Assembly (NCBI GenBank): GCA_036244855.1
Contig: BQKZ01001049.1
Location: 47,014-111,013 of the forward strand
Length of the DNA: 64,000 bases
DNA from: Temnopleurus reevesii
Taxonomy: Eukaryota; Echinodermata; Echinoidea; Temnopleuroida; Temnopleuridae
Direction: 5' to 3'
The notes under the pieces were generated by a model. The model worked only from the letters and a program-made list of their open reading frames with translations. It had not been told where the DNA came from and did no database searches. The translations under genes and the position numbers were made by a program. Position 1 is the stretch's first letter. Each line of letters starts with the position of its first letter. Shown one piece after another: positions 58,698 through 64,000 of the stretch.

Positions 58698-61600
58698 TGT
58701 TATAGTCTATATTTCGCGCTTATTGGACAGAACTTTTTTATCTTAATTAAAGTCTTCTTTCAAGGCAGTTGGGGATTTTTAATAGTACTGATCGCTATGC
58801 ATCTTCCGAATTTAACTCATTCATATAAAATGCCCATCTTTGGTTAAACTTACTGTAAGAAATGTCAAGGAAATAATAGCGTTCATCTTTGAAAATGTTT
58901 TGATAAAAATGGAAGGCACATTGAAGTTAGTATATCTGAAATCTATCTCTCTATATAATCTCAGACTATGATATAAAATATTCTCCTATAATAAATAAGT
59001 ATATATATTATGTTTAATGCTGTATAAAAAAGGATAGCTTATAAAAATGGACTAAAATGAATGAATATAGGAATATATATATTAACTGCTATCTATATTA
59101 ACTATGCACTGTTCATATATGACTAATTACGGGGACTCATATATGTTTTGTTACAGTGCTGTGTATATCCAAATGCTGTGTGGTTTGTATTGCAGTTTTT
59201 CTCACGGCCAAACTAAATCAATATTGCATAGCACATGTGTTATCTCCTCGCTATTGATGCCACAAGAAAGAGAAAGAGACAGCGACTCGCGTAGGGGAAT
59301 CAACCATTCCCTTGCCACTTGATGACAAGCTTGTCGACTATCACTTATATATTTGCAGACATACTAATCTGTCCAAGGATAGAAACTATATATATACTCC
59401 ACGAGATATATCCTTGTTGATAAATGAATGAAGACATATAACACCCACTTCATATGTTTCATATATAAGTGGAGTATAGTGAAAGTTGTAATATTATATT
59501 CCTCTTGTGCTTGTGTATATTCCTGTAGATGAGGTATAATAGATATGTGGTACAGGGTTCATCAGTATAGTCTACCACATGCTCTCAATGGGCTTCTATA
59601 TGTCAAAGAGTAAAAATAATTGATATATTCCACAAAATGGTGAAGTCGCTCCAAAACTATTCCGTCAATGAAATAGATGACCTATATGTTCCAAATACGC
59701 AGAATGATACACTTCGCAGACATAATCCAACTGCACACTCGATGTACAATATGCTCCAATACTCGGTATATTCCCAAACGTATATGTCTCAAAATATGAC
59801 TTTATCCGCAAATGGTGAACCAATAAGAATAACTGAAGTAAAGAAATCTGCTGACCCTGATTATCAAAGCTAGATTGTAAGTTTATCAGGAGGCCCAATA
59901 AACTGTCTGGGATCAGTTATCCACCAAACAATGAAGCACTTTAATGAATAGGTGCTAAGGACCCTTTGTATTGATTGTTTATGACAGGTGATTATCCACA
60001 CTGAATTAACACTGTGGGGTAAATCAATAATCCATCAATTGAACCATACTCCTGTGTGTCTGAATACTCCAATGTTAATTCCTTTCCACTATAATTCGAA
60101 AAAATATGCTGATATAGAGTAATATAACTGTATCACTGTTTCAAGCACTTGGAATATACTACCAATACATCTACATGTATTTGGTAATCAAATAAGATCC
60201 AAAGTCTAAATTCCCATGCCACATAAAAATTAATCCTCATACAGTCAAATATCTACAGTGGTCTCTGCATCATGATATCTCCAGTGATATTTTATGTTAA
60301 ATTTCACAGCAAATTAGCATTCCAGAAATCTTGTCACGAGCATCTCGTGCGAAAGGTCGATCAAAGTTTCACGACACAACCCCTTCCGAAAAACATGAAC
60401 ACCAGGCACATTCCACAAGTGGCTATAGGAGTTATATCCCTACCGAATGCAGCTAAATCTACGAACACTCCACAGGGTGAACAAAATACGTGTGTACTGA
60501 GCTATCTTCAGCACTGCTAATAGACTTCACGCGATCAGTAGCAATTGAATATCTCGACTCAGAATCTGAACACTGTATGGTTCAATGAGTGGGAGGCGTA
60601 CACACGTATATTCACACTGTGGGAGAAAAGCAGTAGTCTGTATATCCAGACCTTGCTTTGAACTGGGAGTAATTGATGATCTATTCAAAGTCTGTGGGAT
60701 TTCATTTCAATGTGCTGACTCACTGATAATTCAAAATTTGTCATAAAATATATATCTGTAGAAAGTAAATACAGATCAGGTGAAAAGTACAGGAATAATG
60801 AGGATGATCTTAGTGACAACACATGTATTTATCTTAAAGTTCTGTCTCACAAGACTAGTGCATATAGGACTGAATCCCAAAAGTAAACTTCTGGGTTGGT
60901 CCATTCTCCCTAAAAGGGGTGGCTTATTTGAACAAAAACCACAGGGAATTATCACAGGGTGAGGAAATGTTGAAACTTTGGGACTAAACAAACACTAAAA
61001 AACTCCCACTGAATATATAAATTTGATGAGGATATTGGGAATAATATAATACACCAATTTTGCTGAAAAGATCAACACTTCTTTGGCAAAGCTCGAAGTT
61101 CAACAATGTATACAAAAAAAATTACATTGAAAGCCAGAGCATGGAGAGATCTTATCAGACAAGAGGGTCAGAAAGCTGTTGAAAATGATATTTACTATTC
61201 AGAATTCCCATAAATGGTGTTATGATCAGTCCCAGTGCATATACATATACTAGCTGACCCTTGGAACTATTCATAAAGACGTCAAATAGGTTCCCCAAAG
61301 AAAACTGGGTTAAAATTTCATAGAAAGCTTCAAACCAATGTCACGTCATTTTGGGAAGTACATGTAGAGATTCCTAAGATTTCTAGTTTATGTTTATATC
61401 TAATAAACTGCAAGTATGTTTTAAAAAAACATGAGATATCCAAATTCCAACTAAAACAATATGTGATATGTTGGGGGGGTTCAAGGAAATTCTGGAGAAT
61501 TTCAATGTCAAATGCCAGCACTGAATTTAAGTTGTTATACACATAGCATAACGTTATTGTTAAAGAAAAGATCAGGCAAGGGAATCTGTTGAGTTAAATG

Positions 61601-61970
61601 GTGTCTTTCCATGAAGAATAATCTCCACCATTGGCAAATTTCAAAATGGTTTATCACAATTTAAACTGAATCAGAAAGTCAGAAACCTACAAGAAGATTG
61701 AAACTTCATGGAAATATAACAAAATTTAATACTGAGAAATGAGAAAGAAACCTCCAATTTACAATGAATTTTGGCATAATTGATTTATCATTGACACACA
61801 TATTCTCAGAAAAGATGGGAGAGCAATGTTAAGCCTCTGATAGAATAAACTTGATAGAGTAATGTCTGTAAAGTTTTGATACAGTGGACGCTAACCTTGA
61901 ATGCAAACGAACGAAAAAAAATCTGCAAAGTTCTTGGAAACAATGCGGACAAGTCAGAGACTGGGAATGT
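58698..61970. other. 5' flank of exon 1
   Basis: AT-rich. An inverted repeat at about 59385-59481 (TATATACTCCAC and GTGGAGTATAG) may form a hairpin. No TATA box, initiator or upstream exon of the gene could be identified; a 78-codon + strand frame at 59637-59873 has no recognised domain. Confidence 0.4.
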
Positions 61971-61979
61971 TTCATTCAC

Positions 61980-62458
61980 TGTCAAATGAAAATAATATTT
62001 TGATATATCTGGTAAATAAAATCGCTCAAAACTTTTCAGAATCCGGCTATCAAAAGCCATCTCACCCCACAAACTATTACAGGTTTAATATAATGTTTGT
62101 ATGCTCTCCACCCACCAAAGAAAAAATCTCAAGTTTTATTTTCTTCCCATCTCCTTTCTTATCCCATTGCGGTTTACTTTTCAGTGACTTGGAATAATTT
62201 GTTCCATGTAAAATGAAAATAATATTTTGATGCATGATAAAGATACAGGATCTCTCAAAAAACTATTCAGAATTTATCAAAGGCAATGACAGCCACAGGC
62301 AAACAACGTTCCCATGCATCGCCTCACCCCACTGTTCCTCAAACCACAAACTATTACAGGTTTAATTCTATGTTTGTATGTTCACCACCCACCTAAGCAA
62401 AACTCTTTATTTTCTTCCCTTCTCCTTTTCTTTAATATCCCATCACGGTTTCCTCTTA
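61980..62458. repeat. Two-copy tandem duplication, about 225 bp
   Basis: AAATGAAAATAATATTTTGAT, ACAAACTATTACAGGTTTAAT, TTTATTTTCTTCCC and CGGTTT-CTTTTC occur in the same order in 61984-62183 and 62211-62458. Confidence 0.85.
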
Positions 62459-64000
62459 TTATTCAACCTTATAGGCTTTCTTCCACCATTTTGCTCTCTA
62501 TTCTCTCTTTTTTTATCTCCTTCGAGGAATCTTTAGAATTTGGGGGCAGTATTTGCTCTCCAAGTGGAGTGTTGCGACAATGAAAAAAGTGTGAACAATA
62601 TGGACTATATTGTTCCAATATTTTCAATAGTGTGGGAGCTGAAACCATAGAATTCACACCTAGTCTTGTTCCTCAACCCATTTCCGAAGTTTGAAAGAAT
62701 GTTCAGAAATAGTTCATGGAGAAACAAATATATTTCACTATTGAATATCTATTTTGCAATGTGCTTTCAGACAAATTCTGCAAGAACTGTAATAAACTGC
62801 CATTCAAACATATCTGTAATTTTCCCATTCTCATGTATATTTTACAACAAATTTGATTGAATATAATCCAGATAAGTTCTTGGCAATTCAAAGTTAACCA
62901 CATATAAGTGAATAAAAAGTATCAAGGAGACAATTATTCTTAGCCTTATTCTCAAATTTTGGTTAATCAGCTAAAATGGTTCTAACCTTGACACAAACAG
63001 GGCCAGCAAAACTAGAGGGACAAGGCCCCCCCCCCAAAAAAAGGAAAGAAAATAACCTTTAAAAAAATTAAAATATTTCAAACAAATGGAAAAGGGTGCA
63101 TGTATAGGAAAGCATATGCATGTGTATGTATCATATGTATGTGCCCCTCTAAATTTCATTCTGCCCCTCCTGACCAAGAATTAATGTTTGTTTATGAAGA
63201 TGTGAGATTGGTGGCATAAAACAAAGTTACACATAATGTTCATGAAGAACTGGATAGCTGAAAAAGACATACACTTCAATAACATAATAATTGGGACAAG
63301 TTTATCTCTCTCATCCTGCTTAACCCCTATATGACATCAAAAATAAATTGCCTATGACCACGAGACACCACCTGAGCTTCTAACAAAAACAATCGACAAT
63401 TGGAAAATTGGAAACAATTTACGAACTCATTGCTTTCGTAAGCAGTGCTCAACGGGACATTGATTTCCTCTCTCAGTAGCCGGTAACAGGGAGCATTTTA
63501 CTTATTTTGATGGGGCGTAGATCCTGTTACTCATTACCCACGGCGGCCAGTTTTATTACCCCAAATTGCAGCATCATTCGTTCGTTGCTGAAGCGGCCTT
63601 TCTGATACATTTAATTTGTTAGTCTACTTTCTGTGTCTGTAATGCATTTTGATAGGAGTGTCTTCCTTCTCACTTTCTCTCTCTCTCTCTCTCTCTCTGT
63701 CCATCCTACCTCATCACATCTCCCCCTCTCCCTGCCCCCTCTGCTCTTTTTCTTGCTCCCAACCCCTCCTTCCCGCCTCTTTATAGCACCCCTTCCTCTT
63801 CCTTCTCACACATTTCTACAATCTCTTTCTTTCTCCATCCCTCTTTTCTTTATTTGTGTAAATGTATGTCTAAATGAAGAACAAAATAGACTGCAAACAT
63901 CCTTTGAAAATTGCATCATTCATTGGTAGACCTACAGTTTGCAAGTGAATTTGGTAAAGAATTAGCCACAAAAATACAAATATTAGGACAAAAATAAAAC
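62459..64000. other. Right edge, no gene recognised
   Basis: AT-rich with a poly-C/poly-A run at 63027-63043 and a (CT)n and C/T-rich block at 63678-63845. Nothing else recognised. Confidence 0.5.

Noticed and set aside
59637..59873. 78-codon + frame upstream of exon 1, hydrophilic
   Set aside because: Plausible composition but no family, no start context or exon structure visible.
60272..60520. 82-codon + frame
   Set aside because: No family or signal recognised; flanks are ordinary intergenic sequence.

Overview
The window looks like part of an animal genome, most likely a marine invertebrate deuterostome of the sea urchin or other echinoderm type. The evidence is a single spectraplakin gene closely related to both vertebrate MACF1 and dystonin, AT-rich introns full of (ATC)n arrays, short foldback elements and tRNA-derived SINEs, and near-identical duplicated blocks beside single-N joins, as expected from a highly heterozygous assembly. 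Amphioxus, hemichordates and molluscs are not excluded.

One gene can be supported, on the minus strand. Thirty coding exons were resolved base by base between 58697 and 477. They give a continuous frame of 2,177 residues if exon 1 joins exon 2. Exon 1 (58697-58274) has a start codon with a good context after an in-frame stop, and encodes one intracellular-type immunoglobulin domain. A 31-kb intron follows. Exons 2-30 (26914-477) encode a spectrin-repeat rod: 18 complete repeats, in modules of 105-113 residues. The 3' part matches my memory of the vertebrate MACF1/dystonin rod, including the motif PVGGLPETA-EQL. The actin-binding CH domains, the plakin region and the C-terminal EF-hand/GAS2 region are not in the window. 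The last donor (477) is GC rather than GT, and the next exon lies off the left edge.

Layout: 1-10.4 kb holds exons 30-15 with short introns. 10.4-16.3 kb holds exons 14-11 with introns of 0.3-2.1 kb. 16.3-23.5 kb holds exons 10-3. 23.5-26.7 kb is a 3.2-kb intron with a CpG-rich candidate promoter near 24.3-24.7 kb. 26.7-26.9 kb is exon 2, and 27-58.3 kb is the giant intron with tandem repeats, foldback elements, a SINE, a 216-base gap and an assembly chimera. 58.3-58.7 kb is exon 1, and 58.7-64 kb is 5' flank with no gene I recognise.

Most interesting: (1) an apparent Ig-first spectraplakin isoform whose Ig exon is in phase with the middle of a spectrin repeat; (2) at least five rod exons with broken partial copies of one exon end in the neighbouring intron, including one triplicated exon; (3) four introns in which a (GAT)n array starts almost directly after the 5' splice site; (4) a foldback element that contains the sequence gap and is inserted in a 365-366 bp tandem repeat whose sister copy shows the empty site.
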